DNA of 64,000 bases, from the NCBI RefSeq assembly GCF_014529705.1, contig NZ_JAANIH010000001.1, forward strand, positions 186,001 through 250,000. The letters run 5' to 3'. Both the position numbers and the translations under genes were made by a program. Of this stretch, positions 50,750-59,135 are shown in pieces. The number at the start of each line of letters is the position of its first letter. Position 1 is the stretch's first letter. Origin of the DNA: Bradyrhizobium campsiandrae. Its GTDB lineage: Bacteria; Pseudomonadota; Alphaproteobacteria; Rhizobiales; Xanthobacteraceae. The notes under the pieces are model-generated. The model searched no databases and was not told where the DNA came from. It worked only from the letters and a program-made list of their open reading frames with translations.

Positions 50750-51534
50750 GGCTGCCGTCCTTCCCGCGTAGAGTTCTTGTCCGTTCTGTCCTGATCGCCG
50801 CGGCTCTGCTCGCCACGGGCTTGCTCGCCACGGCTTTGCTCACGACGCCTGCGCACGCGCAGGACATCAGCATCAATCTCGGTGGCGGTGCTGGCGGCGG
50901 CGGCGTCACCGAGCGCGCGATCCAGTTGATCGCGCTGCTCACGGTGCTGTCGATCGCCCCGTCGATCCTGATCATGATGACGTCGTTCACGCGCATCGTG
51001 GTCGTGCTGTCGCTGCTGCGCACCGCGATGGGCACCGCGACTGCACCGCCGAACTCCGTGATCCTGGCACTGGCGATGTTCCTCACCTTCTTCGTGATGG
51101 GACCGGTCCTGCAAAAATCCTACGATGACGGCATCCGCCCGCTCGTCGCCAACCAGATCGGCGTCGAGGACGCGCTCCAGCGTGCCTCCGTCCCGTTGCG
51201 TGGCTTCATGCAGAAGAACGTGCGCGAGAAGGATCTGAAGCTGTTCCTGGATCTCTCCGGCGAGCCGCCGCCGGCTACCCCGGACGAACTCGCGCTGCGC
51301 ATCCTCGTCCCCGCCTTCATGATCTCCGAACTCAAGCGCGCCTTCGAGATCGGCTTCCTGCTGTTCCTCCCCTTCCTGATCATCGATCTCGTCGTCGCCT
51401 CGGTGCTGATGTCGATGGGCATGATGATGCTGCCGCCGGCGACGATCTCGCTGCCGTTCAAGCTGATCTTCTTCGTGCTGGTCGACGGCTGGTCGCTGGT
51501 GGCGGGAAGTCTGGTGCAGAGTTACGGGGGGTAG
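50746..51534 (+). CDS. fliP: Flagellar biosynthetic protein FliP
   Basis: A 262-aa export-gate protein with a signal peptide (cleavage after TTPAHA). Typical motifs are IMMTSFTRIVVVLSLLRTAM and FMISELKRAFEIGFLLFLPF then MSMGMMMLPP. The start is GTG at 50746, overlapping the fliO stop. It ends with DGWSLVAGSLVQSYGG, the usual FliP C-terminus. Confidence 0.97.
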   Translation: MRLPSFPRRVLVRSVLIAAALLATGLLATALLTTPAHAQDISINLGGGAGGGGVTERAIQLIALLTVLSIAPSILIMMTSFTRIVVVLSLLRTAMGTATAPPNSVILALAMFLTFFVMGPVLQKSYDDGIRPLVANQIGVEDALQRASVPLRGFMQKNVREKDLKLFLDLSGEPPPATPDELALRILVPAFMISELKRAFEIGFLLFLPFLIIDLVVASVLMSMGMMMLPPATISLPFKLIFFVLVDGWSLVAGSLVQSYGG

Positions 51535-51600
51535 TCGGGATTTCGCCGTCGCCAACGCATCCTCTGCGCTGGCAGCGATAGCCCCCCAGCTCTCACCTCG

Positions 51601-51685
51601 TCATTGCGAGGAGCCCTTGCGACGAAGCAATCCAGACGGCCCCGCGCGGAAAAATTCTGGATTGCTTCGCTGCGCTCGCAATGAC
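51601..51685. repeat. REP-type palindrome after fliP
   Basis: TCATTGCGAGGAGCCCTTGC and TTCGCTGCGCTCGCAATGAC form the arms with AATCCAGA and TCTGGATT inside. It lies between convergent fliP and the gene at 51735. Confidence 0.9.
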
Positions 51686-51734
51686 GAGTGTGAGGCGACG
51701 CCTCCGGCCGCGCTTCGCGCGGGACGTTGAGCCT

Positions 51735-51968
51735 TTATTTCACATCATACTGCTTGCTGAGGTGATCGCCGATCTGCACCAGCATGGCGACGCTCTCGGG
51801 GAAGCCGGGCCTGTCCCGTGCCGCCTGGTCGGCATCGGCCCGGAACTCCCAGCTGTCCCCGTCGCGGACGATCGAGATGATGAGGCCGTCAGGGCCGTCG
51901 GCATGGACCTTCAACTCGGCCCGCGCCATGGCGATCAGTTCGGCTTCGGTCTTGGCTGGCTTGCTCAT
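51735..51968 (-). CDS. Small hypothetical protein (77 aa)
   Basis: Starts MSKPAKTEAELIAMARAELK at 51968. It is soluble with a helix, then strands ADGPDGLIISIVRDGDSWEF and a final helix. The ATG is chosen because the upstream frame (to 52019) is Cys-rich and not protein-like. No domain recognised; a conserved small rhizobial protein by appearance. Confidence 0.75.
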   Translation of the reverse strand: MSKPAKTEAELIAMARAELKVHADGPDGLIISIVRDGDSWEFRADADQAARDRPGFPESVAMLVQIGDHLSKQYDVK

Positions 51969-52048
51969 ATCGTGGCTCTCCCGGCAGGACAGTGGACAGG
52001 TTGCCGTCTCACCCGGCACCTGTCGAGAGGCTAGAAGTAGCAGAGTTC

Positions 52049-55000
52049 CTAGCGCGTCATCTTGATCTGCCGCACGACGGGGATCGTGGGCAGCGAGCCG
52101 GTGTGCTCGGTCTCGTCCTTGGCCTGCGGCGAGGCCGGTGCGCGCGCGGTGGCGTCAGGGAAGCGCTGCTTCATCTCGCGCAGGAAGCCGTCGAGCGTGT
52201 CGACGCTCGCGGCGAGCTTGGCGATCTCGGCGAATTCGGCGCTGGAGGCGGCCGCCGGCTTGCTGGCGATGTCGAAGGCGAGCCGGTCAGCGCTCTCGCT
52301 CATCAAGGGGGCATATTTCTCGCGGAAGCGCGACAGGCCGATCGAATCGTCTGCGAGCGCATAGCCGACGGCGGCCCGGATGATGTCGCTCTTCTCCACC
52401 GCATTGAGCGGCTTGAAGTCGCGGAAACGCTCGCCGTAATAGAGCTCGATCTGCTCGGCGGACTCGCGCCAGCGCCGCGCCGCCCAGAAGATGTCGGACC
52501 GCAGCCGGAGCACCTCGCGCCCGGAGACGTTGGAGACGATGTCGAGCGCGAGGTCATGGCGGCCGACGTCGCTCTGCGCCCGCGCCTCCAGCAGTAGGCG
52601 CTGCTGCCGCAGCTCGCCCGAGAGGTCGCTGATGCGGCTCGCGCGCAAGGCCGTGATCGCCATGTCGGGCTTGCGGTTGGCAAGATAGATCATGGCGAGC
52701 CGCGCGGCAACCTGCGCCCGCGCAGCGCCTTCGAGACGATGATCGACCTGGTATTGCAGCAGCTCGGCGGCCTGGTCGAGCAGGTCGATCGAAGCGAGAC
52801 GATCTGCGAGGCGCCGGATCAACTCGTCGCCGCGGCGGCCGATCGGCGTCAGCTCGCGAAACTCGTAGAACATCCCGAGCGCCTCGACCGGCGGCAGTTC
52901 GTCGCCCTTGGGGCCCAGGAAGATCTGCGTAAACAGTTCCGACGCCAGATCCTGCGCCTGGCGCGAGGCCTCCGAGTTCGGCTGCAGCCTCGTCGCGGTG
53001 CGCGCCGCGGTGAGCGCGTCGCGGTAGCGACCGTTCTCGGAATAGAGCTGCGACAGCATCTGCAACGTCTTGACCTCGATCGCATCGCCACGCCAGGTCA
53101 TCGACAAGGTCTCGAGCTCGCGCAGCGCCTCTTCCTTGCTGATCTCGTCGCGCTTCTGCCGCAGCGCGACCTCGAGCTGCTTGGCTTCGGCGGCCGCGAG
53201 GCGGTCGTTCGAGGCGACGGCGAACTTGTAGTCGTCGAGCGCGTCCTTGTCGTGGCCGAGCGCCTCGGCGAGCCGGCCGCGCAGCACCGCAAAACCGGGC
53301 GCCGCCTCCGGCGACACGCCGACCACCTCGATCTCGCCGCGGCGCTTGGAGGCGCCGGCATAGTCCTTGACCTCGAGCGAAGCGCGCATTGCATCCATCG
53401 TCACGATGCGCTGGATGTCGAGCGGCAGCGAGGCGATGGCGAATTCGACGTTCTTGAATTTCTCGCGGGCGTCCGCCCATTTGCCCTGGCGCGCATAGGC
53501 GAGCGCCTTCCAGAGCTGGGAATCATGGCTGTTGCCGATCACGGGATTGGCGAGATCCTTCAGGCCCTGGGCCGGCCGTCCGATCAGGATGCTCGCGATC
53601 GCATGGATGATCAGCGCGCTGCTCTCCTCCTTGTTGAGGGGATCGCTCAGCATCACGTCGGTCACGGACTTGGCTTCGTGATACATCCCCCGCGACATGT
53701 AGAACTGGGCGAGATCGAGCCGGGGCAGCGAGCGCTGCGCCGGTTCGACCGCCGAGCTCGCGGTGATCAATTCGCTCTGGCGCGTCCAGAAATCCTCGGA
53801 CTGGCCCTTGCGCCAGCCCTCCGGATTGAACACCGGCCGCACCGCGGTCGGCGCCCGTTCGGCCGAGACGTCGACCGGCGACAGCGTCAAGCCGCCCTTC
53901 TTGCCCAGAATGACCTTGTCGGCTCCGACCTCGACACCGACCTCATCGGAGTTCGGCCGGATCGCGATGCCGTGGGCGGATTCCAGCAGCGAGAGGTCGA
54001 CGAGGTCCTGCCGCTTGATGAAGCCGCGAACCGGCCGCTGCGCGGTGACGACGTAGAGCATGTCGCCGGCGTCGGGATCGGTGAGCTTGTGCAACAGGCC
54101 CGGATTGGCAAAGGGGATGGCGATGTTGGCGAGCGCGGGATCGGTGATGTTGCGCGACATCATCAGCGGCAGCGGCGTCGCCTGGATCTTGTCGGCGAGC
54201 GTGAGCAGCCAGTTGGTCTCCTTGCCGACCTCCTCGCTGGTCAGCGAATAGACCAGCGGACGGGTGAGACGGATGCGCACCGCCTGCCCCTTTTCCAGCG
54301 GCATGCGGCTGACCTCGCCGATCATCGCACCACCCCTGGTGCGGATCGCTTCGACGTCGATCGGCTTCGGCGAGTCGAACACCAGCCACACCGTATCACC
54401 GCGACGGAACGCTGCGGCCGGCGTTGCGACGGCAAGCGGGAACGTCACGCGCAGGCCGTCGCTGTCGCGCCGCGCATCGACGCTGGCGGCAGGAGGCGGC
54501 GCGGCTTGCGTCTCGGCCGGCGCAGGCTTTGGCGCTTCCTTGGGCGCTTCTTTGGAAGCTTCCTTGATCGGCTCCTTGACGGTTTCCTTGGGCGTTTCCT
54601 TGGGCTCGTCCTTGACCGGCTCCTTCGCCGCGTCGTTCACGGGCTCCTTGGGCGCCTCGGCCATCACGGGCTTGGCCGGCGCGGCGGCTTCCATCGCGGG
54701 CGGCGCGGCCTTTGGCGCTTCGGTGACGTGCGGGGCTTCGGTCGAGGTCATCGCCGGCGCGGGCTTCGGCGCTTCGGCAACCGGCATCACGGCAGCCGCG
54801 TCGGGCTTCGCTTCTGCCTTCACCTCGGGCTTGACCTCAATCTTGGCTTCCCGCGCGATCGTCTCCGAGGTCGGCGGCTTGATCTCGCTATGGGCATCCT
54901 TCGGCTTCGCCGCGGCCGGCTTTTCAGCGGCCGGCGCCGGTCCATGACCTCCGGCTTCAGCCTTCGCGATCGCAGCTTCGGGTGTTGCGGCCATCTTGCC

Positions 55001-55855
55001 CTTGTCGGGCTGGAAGGCGATGTCGACGACGTAGTTCTTGTCGTCGCGGAAGGAGTGCACGTCGGAATCGCCGATCAGCGCAATCTCGACGCTGGTCGTA
55101 TCGATGTCGGCCTTCTGCTTGATCGAGGCGACGTTCGGGGGCGCCGCGACGACGGCGTCCGCGAGGTCGAAGTTGAGATTGGCATTGAAGGCGAGCGTCA
55201 GCTTCTGCTCGTTGAGCACGGAGGAGACGCCGACGCCGTCGGGCATCTCGAACACGAAGCGCACGAAGGTGGGCTGGATCGAGGCCCGCACGCGGATCGG
55301 TGGACGCTTCTTGCTCTCGGCCGCGGCGCGCTGAGCGCGCAGCGCGCGCTCGGCGGCGCGGGCGCGCTCGGCAAGCTCCTTCACGACGTCCATCGGCAGG
55401 CTGGGCGGCGGGCCCTTCCAACCCTCCGGCAGCAGGTCGATGAAGGTGCGCTCGCCGGCATTCATGGTGTTGACGGTAACGCGCCGGGCCAGCGACAGCC
55501 GGATCGCGCCGCCGTCGGGGTCGCGACGGGCGGAGTTGACGTAGTCGGGCGCGCCTTCCGGCACGCGATCGACGGGAACGTCGACAGGTCGGTCGAAACG
55601 GATGATGAGGATGGAGCCGGCGGTCGTCACCTCCGAGGGAACGTCCTCGCCGAGCTTGATGACGAGACGGGCAAAGCCGCCGCCGGCCGAAAAGCTCGCC
55701 TCACCCCTGATCGCATCGGCAGCCTCGGCGACATTGTGATTGAGGCCGACCAGCACGCAGGCGCCCAGCAAGATGCCCTTGCGGACATGGCGCGACAGCC
55801 CCAGCGCCAAGGCGCGGGCTCGCGACACAAATCCAGCGGCAGCCTCTCGCGCCAT
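52049..55855 (-). CDS. Large periplasmic TPR protein of the flagellar cluster
   Basis: A 1268-aa protein. It has a signal peptide (about 1-45), an N-terminal beta-rich domain (residues 50-300: FARLVIKLGEDVPSEVTTAG, LIIRFDRPVDVPVDRVP), a low-complexity Pro/Lys/Glu/Ala linker (about 305-475, repeats such as PKETPKETVKEPIKEASKEA), a second beta domain, then about 500 residues of TPR-like helices (LDLAQFYMSRGMYHEAKSVT, LAYARQGKWADAREKFKNVE, QLYSENGRYRDALTAARTAT). No enzyme motif is visible. Related large proteins lie in flagellar clusters of Bradyrhizobiaceae, so a motor or export scaffold role is inferred. A CtrA box lies 79 bases upstream of the ATG. Confidence 0.8.
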   Translation of the reverse strand: MAREAAAGFVSRARALALGLSRHVRKGILLGACVLVGLNHNVAEAADAIRGEASFSAGGGFARLVIKLGEDVPSEVTTAGSILIIRFDRPVDVPVDRVPEGAPDYVNSARRDPDGGAIRLSLARRVTVNTMNAGERTFIDLLPEGWKGPPPSLPMDVVKELAERARAAERALRAQRAAAESKKRPPIRVRASIQPTFVRFVFEMPDGVGVSSVLNEQKLTLAFNANLNFDLADAVVAAPPNVASIKQKADIDTTSVEIALIGDSDVHSFRDDKNYVVDIAFQPDKGKMAATPEAAIAKAEAGGHGPAPAAEKPAAAKPKDAHSEIKPPTSETIAREAKIEVKPEVKAEAKPDAAAVMPVAEAPKPAPAMTSTEAPHVTEAPKAAPPAMEAAAPAKPVMAEAPKEPVNDAAKEPVKDEPKETPKETVKEPIKEASKEAPKEAPKPAPAETQAAPPPAASVDARRDSDGLRVTFPLAVATPAAAFRRGDTVWLVFDSPKPIDVEAIRTRGGAMIGEVSRMPLEKGQAVRIRLTRPLVYSLTSEEVGKETNWLLTLADKIQATPLPLMMSRNITDPALANIAIPFANPGLLHKLTDPDAGDMLYVVTAQRPVRGFIKRQDLVDLSLLESAHGIAIRPNSDEVGVEVGADKVILGKKGGLTLSPVDVSAERAPTAVRPVFNPEGWRKGQSEDFWTRQSELITASSAVEPAQRSLPRLDLAQFYMSRGMYHEAKSVTDVMLSDPLNKEESSALIIHAIASILIGRPAQGLKDLANPVIGNSHDSQLWKALAYARQGKWADAREKFKNVEFAIASLPLDIQRIVTMDAMRASLEVKDYAGASKRRGEIEVVGVSPEAAPGFAVLRGRLAEALGHDKDALDDYKFAVASNDRLAAAEAKQLEVALRQKRDEISKEEALRELETLSMTWRGDAIEVKTLQMLSQLYSENGRYRDALTAARTATRLQPNSEASRQAQDLASELFTQIFLGPKGDELPPVEALGMFYEFRELTPIGRRGDELIRRLADRLASIDLLDQAAELLQYQVDHRLEGAARAQVAARLAMIYLANRKPDMAITALRASRISDLSGELRQQRLLLEARAQSDVGRHDLALDIVSNVSGREVLRLRSDIFWAARRWRESAEQIELYYGERFRDFKPLNAVEKSDIIRAAVGYALADDSIGLSRFREKYAPLMSESADRLAFDIASKPAAASSAEFAEIAKLAASVDTLDGFLREMKQRFPDATARAPASPQAKDETEHTGSLPTIPVVRQIKMTR

Positions 55856-55933
55856 TGGCGGTATTCTTCCGGCTCGACGGGTCCACGCCGGCTACTATTG
55901 CCGGCCCATGCCCTCGAATGTAGGTTTTGCCAA

Positions 55934-55948
55934 TTAAGGACTTCTTAA
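55934..55948. promoter_or_regulatory. CtrA box that coincides with the left direct repeat of the island
   Basis: TTAAGGACTTCTTAA is a full TTAA-N7-TTAA CtrA consensus. It is 79 bases upstream of the TPR gene. Fourteen of these 15 bases (TAAGGACTTCTTAA, 55935-55948) recur exactly at 62510-62523 at the other end of the island. Confidence 0.75.
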
Positions 55949-56111
55949 CGCTATCTCTTTGGATTTATTCGACCGGTGTGCGCCTTGGCTAGGTCATGTG
56001 CGCCCGCATGTTCCCGGCCTGTTCATAGGTCGCATATCCGGAGTAACCCGGTTGCGGGATTTACGGAAATCTTAAAGATTACAGAACGTTGATTCGTCTC
56101 GGAAATGAGAA

Positions 56112-56144
56112 ACGGCCCGAAGGTGCGAACTTCGGACCGTTTTG
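56112..56144. terminator. Hairpin, probably bidirectional terminator
   Basis: ACGGCCCGAAG (56112-56122) pairs with CTTCGGACCGT (56130-56140) and TTTTGAT follows on the plus strand; the minus strand continues TTTCTCATTTCC. It lies inside the left end of the island. Confidence 0.65.
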
Positions 56145-56276
56145 ATCGAGGCGGAGTGTGCCAAATCCGTTGCCGTTGCACACCCTGGAAGACAAACCTC
56201 GATGAGAGGCGCACCACGCCTTATTCGAGGTCCTCTGTCAAGACGGCTGCAGTCTAACCAGTCAAAAGGACAAATC

Positions 56277-56474
56277 ATGACTGGAATTGCGTCTGGCGGC
56301 TTCGGCCGCAAACCCTCGTACACGCTTAAACCCCAAGACGTTCCCTTCATTAAGAAGCGCATCCGTGAGGGTGACTTCGTGAACCGGATCGCCGCGGACT
56401 ACGACGTGAACCCCGGCAGGATCAGTGAGATCAAGACTGGCCGCCGTTACGGGGAAATTCCGGCCGCGCCGTAA
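56277..56474 (+). CDS. Small helix-turn-helix protein
   Basis: A 65-aa protein starting MTGIASGGFGRKPSYTLKPQ with AAGGA upstream. FIKKRIREGDFVNRIAADYD followed by VNPGRISEIKTGRRYGEIP fits a helix-turn-helix like those of small phage regulators or excisionase-type proteins. It is the first gene of the island read from the left and is followed by a terminator. Role as island regulator is inferred. Confidence 0.7.
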   Translation: MTGIASGGFGRKPSYTLKPQDVPFIKKRIREGDFVNRIAADYDVNPGRISEIKTGRRYGEIPAAP

Positions 56475-56487
56475 GGCGTTAACGGGG

Positions 56488-56513
56488 AGGCGCAACGCAA
56501 GTTGCGCCTCTTT
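56488..56513 (+). terminator. Intrinsic terminator after the HTH gene
   Basis: AGGCGCAAC (56488-56496) pairs with GTTGCGCCT (56501-56509) around GCAA, followed by CTTT. It lies 13 bases after the stop of the 65-aa gene. Confidence 0.8.
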
Positions 56514-56532
56514 CCCCAGGGAGTGTGGTCAA

Positions 56533-57021
56533 ATGCAGATCAGCAGTACTTTGTGGCTGGTGATGATAGCCGCAGGCGCCATGCTTGTGGCCGTAGGCAA
56601 CCTGAACTTCAATATCGCTCGCGACCGCGAGCGAGAGCAAGCGGCTGGTCTGCGAGCAGTAGAAATGCTGCAAACAGAGCTCGTCAACAATGATGGACGA
56701 ATAAAAGAGCTACGTGAATTGTTGAAGCAGCGGCAGGTTACAACCGAGCCGCTTGAGTTCGCAGCGTGGAATGTAGTCACGGGTGCCGGTTTACTTGCAA
56801 GACTCGACCACAAGAAGATGACCCAACTGGCGGATGCCTATTACAACTTGAATTTGATCGAACAATATCGATCACAGATCGTGGAAAGATCCATCGGGGT
56901 TGCATCCGCTTTACAGCAAACGCCCGCGATCAAAGAACAATTGATGGCCAACCTAGGTGCCGCCATAGATAAATTAGAACCGAAACTGAAAGAGCTGACT
57001 GCGGATCAGATCTCGAAATGA
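56533..57021 (+). CDS. Membrane-anchored coiled-coil protein of the island
   Basis: A 162-aa protein. An N-terminal transmembrane helix (MQISSTLWLVMIAAGAMLVA) is followed by long charged helices (DREREQAAGLRAVEMLQTEL, NNDGRIKELRELLKQRQ). The remainder is helical and hydrophilic. No family recognised. GGGAGTGTGG precedes the ATG at 56533. Its stop overlaps the next ATG (ATGA). Confidence 0.7.
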   Translation: MQISSTLWLVMIAAGAMLVAVGNLNFNIARDREREQAAGLRAVEMLQTELVNNDGRIKELRELLKQRQVTTEPLEFAAWNVVTGAGLLARLDHKKMTQLADAYYNLNLIEQYRSQIVERSIGVASALQQTPAIKEQLMANLGAAIDKLEPKLKELTADQISK

Positions 57022-57286
57022 CATACGCTGCCGAGCGACCATACGCCAACGCAGAGGCTGCCGCGCGCAAGCTGGTCGAGATCGCCGCCGCCGTCGAGCC
57101 GGTCCGATCTACATCGAGCGCGTCAACGCGAAGTTCGTGCCTCTCTTGAACGGCAGCAGCAAGGGCGCCCCAGAGTTCGGCAACGGCATCCGATACGCGG
57201 TCGAGAAGGGCTGGCTCTGGTTGCACGAAAGCGGCACGTATCTGAAGCTGATGCCGCCGGCCGGAGATCTAATCGGCCGAGCGTAG
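57018..57286 (+). pseudogene. Small island gene broken by a frameshift
   Basis: From the ATG at 57018 the frame reads MTYAAERPYANAEAAARKLV, then EIAAAVEPV. It then runs out of frame to an early stop. The downstream frame gives IERVNAKFVPLLNGSSKGAP, GIRYAVEKGWLWLHESGTYL and LMPPAGDLIGRA, ending at 57286. The join lies near 57100-57108, where a loss of bases (the usual DGRIYIE stretch is short here) explains the shift. The total length, 269 bases, is not a multiple of three. Similar small proteins lie in Bradyrhizobium prophage regions, as I recall. Confidence 0.65.
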
Positions 57287-57497
57287 GAACGGGAGACCGC
57301 GCCACGGATTGCCCTTCAGCCAGCTCGCCGCCGGGCTGGCGGAGCGGCCCCGGCCCATAGCCCCAAAGCCCCCCTGAAGCCGGGGCCAGCTCTCCGCCCC
57401 TCGTTGATAGGTCACCCACCGCTGACTCATAGACCCGATCAGCCCGCGTCCGTTAAGCCCTCAGCAATTGATACAGGTGGTGACGATCTCCATGCCG

Positions 57498-58163
57498 CTA
57501 CACCGCTAAACCAAGATGAGATCGACGTCGGTACGCCATGGAGCCCAGCCCGCAGAAGCCGAGGATCATCATCACCCATGTAGAGGGCTCAGGGACCGAA
57601 CTAACGGAAGACGGAGCGCTCGGATCAAAGATAATTGAGCCGTCATGCGCGCCCAGCTGCGTGTCCGTAGCCTGGTAATAGGTAAAGCCGTTCCACTCGT
57701 AAGCGGAGGCTGGATCAAAATATCGATCGTAAAAGTTCAGAGTTCCGCCGAACATGCCGATACTGACCAATTTGCCGCCGGCATACTGATTATTGTCGTA
57801 GTTGAAGCTGAGTGCCGCAACGCCACCAAAACCCAACCCTTGCGAGTTCCAGGCGGCTTGGTTGATCGAGGGCCAGTCCGGGTCCAGCGTGATGGCGCCT
57901 TTCCATTCTCCGCCCGCCACTTTGAAGTCAAATGTCGCTGTGTTGAAGAAGTAAAATCCGTTCGTCACGGAGGTGGGCGTGAAGTCGATCTCCAGGCTGA
58001 CGGGATCGTTCGATCCGCTCGACTGGTGCGGCGAGAGCAGGCCGAGTTGATCGGTCCATCCATAATAGGCCGTGCCCGTATACTTCACGTAAGCAGCCCC
58101 GGCAGGCTGGAACAGCGCCGTGGACGCAAACAGCAGAGCACCTGAAAATATCCAAGGTTTCAC
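57498..58163 (-). CDS. PEP-CTERM sorting domain protein
   Basis: A 221-aa secreted protein. It has a signal peptide ([20 protein letters not shown], then AGAAY) and a C-terminal PEP-CTERM anchor: [20 protein letters not shown] followed by MAYRRRSH. The mature domain is Asn/Gly/Tyr-rich with beta structure. Exosortase (EpsH-type) normally cleaves at PEP and releases such proteins to the surface; no exosortase gene is in this window. The gene lies inside the island in reverse orientation to the recombinase. Confidence 0.9.
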   Translation of the reverse strand: MKPWIFSGALLFASTALFQPAGAAYVKYTGTAYYGWTDQLGLLSPHQSSGSNDPVSLEIDFTPTSVTNGFYFFNTATFDFKVAGGEWKGAITLDPDWPSINQAAWNSQGLGFGGVAALSFNYDNNQYAGGKLVSIGMFGGTLNFYDRYFDPASAYEWNGFTYYQATDTQLGAHDGSIIFDPSAPSSVSSVPEPSTWVMMILGFCGLGSMAYRRRSHLGLAV

Positions 58164-58189
58164 TGGCTAATATCCTTTTGAAAAAAATG

Positions 58190-58441
58190 ATGGAACCAAA
58201 GTTCCATAAGAATTACTGTCCGGTCAAGACGGCTGCGCGGCAAACTTTGCGCATAAGTTGCGCTGCGGTCGCCGCTGAGCCTGAGATGCGATTGGCGCAA
58301 GACCCTAGCCCGCGCTGCCCGTCGTGCTCGGCACCGGTCAGGCGCCTCGCCAATAAAGAGATCGAAGCTTGGATTATCTGCCAAGAATATGCCGACGACC
58401 TGAGGGCGATCCAGCACCGACTACGCCGCAAGGTGATTTAA
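58190..58441 (+). CDS. Small Cys-containing hypothetical protein
   Basis: About 83 aa starting MEPKFHKNYCPVKTAARQTL. RCPSCSAPVRRLANKEIEAW contains a CPSC pair that might be half of a zinc ribbon. The end is helical and basic (YADDLRAIQHRLRRKVI). The start and expression are uncertain; a start at 58286 would give a 52-aa protein that keeps CPSC. Confidence 0.45.
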   Translation: MEPKFHKNYCPVKTAARQTLRISCAAVAAEPEMRLAQDPSPRCPSCSAPVRRLANKEIEAWIICQEYADDLRAIQHRLRRKVI

Positions 58442-58448
58442 GGGAGAC

Positions 58449-58613
58449 TTAGTCGCCACTGGTTTGCGCAGCGATACCCCGCCGCAGCAACTTCCTCACG
58501 GCCTCTGCCCGGCTCGGCAGTTTCTGCGCAAACCAGAAATCATCGATCGCTTGCATGTCTTCTTTCGTCATGAGGACTTGAAGCCGGACTGTGCGGATGC
58601 GCTCTCTCATGCG
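58449..58613 (-). CDS. Ribbon-helix-helix-like protein (54 aa)
   Basis: The frame begins MRERIRTVRLQVLMTKEDMQ and continues AIDDFWFAQKLPSRAEAVRK then LLRRGIAAQTSGD. The strand (TVRLQVLM) followed by two helices and the SRAEAVRKLLRRG pattern is the ribbon-helix-helix DNA-binding fold seen in small rhizobial and phage-associated regulators. It is convergent with the preceding gene. Confidence 0.7.
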   Translation of the reverse strand, partial: RMRERIRTVRLQVLMTKEDMQAIDDFWFAQKLPSRAEAVRKLLRRGIAAQTSGD

Positions 58614-58808
58614 CACGAAACGCAGACGGAAAAGCAGATGTTCCCGCCGTCAATGCGCAGGCCGGTTCTATCAAGGCCGGCTGGTCTTGCCGCCTGCGAA
58701 GGGATCAACGACCGGCACGGCGGGCGCCATTTGCGCCGACGCAATGGCCCTTTCCAGCTCGGACGCCAGCACCTTGTGATGCTCCGCCAGCCGGCTGAGC
58801 GCCGCCGA

Positions 58809-59135
58809 ATGAGCGAAGATCGTTTCGTGCCGAGCGATGGCCGGCCCTTGACGCCGTACGAGCGCGAGATCCTGACAATCCTTCAGGAGGAATGCGCAGA
58901 GGTGATCGTCGCAGCTTCGAAGCTCCTGCGGTTCGGCGTCGGCAATACCAATCCGAGCACGGGAAAGAAGAACGACGAGGAACTTGGCCTTGAGGTCGGA
59001 GACCTTCAACAGATGATCGACAAGATCATCTTCGCGGAGATTGTCAGTCGAGATCACCTCATCGACGGCATGGTCCGCAAGCAGGATCGTTTGATCCAGT
59101 TCATGCAGCACGCCCCGGAGCGCCGCCATGGGTGA
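58809..59135 (+). CDS. MazG-like nucleotide pyrophosphohydrolase
   Basis: A 108-aa protein starting MSEDRFVPSDGRPLTPYERE at 58809. ILTILQEECAEVIVAASKLL followed by ELGLEVGDLQQMIDKIIFAE fits the MazG-type motif ExxE...ExxD that binds Mg and hydrolyses NTPs to NMPs. Such proteins are common in phages and islands, where they lower nucleotide alarmones. It overlaps the DUF5131 gene by eight bases (stop 59135, next start 59128). Confidence 0.8.
   Translation: MSEDRFVPSDGRPLTPYEREILTILQEECAEVIVAASKLLRFGVGNTNPSTGKKNDEELGLEVGDLQQMIDKIIFAEIVSRDHLIDGMVRKQDRLIQFMQHAPERRHG

Larger units (their letters stand above)
55856..56276. other. Intergenic region at the left end of the island
   Basis: About 420 bases. 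It holds the CtrA box/direct repeat at 55934-55948 and a hairpin at 56112-56140. The stretch between is AT rich compared with the flagellar genes and is inside the island. I see no coding frame. Confidence 0.5.

Noticed and set aside
52739..55948. A 1069-codon plus-strand frame opposite the TPR gene
   Set aside because: Arg/Gly/Leu/His-rich shadow with no domains; the minus strand has signal peptide and TPR features.
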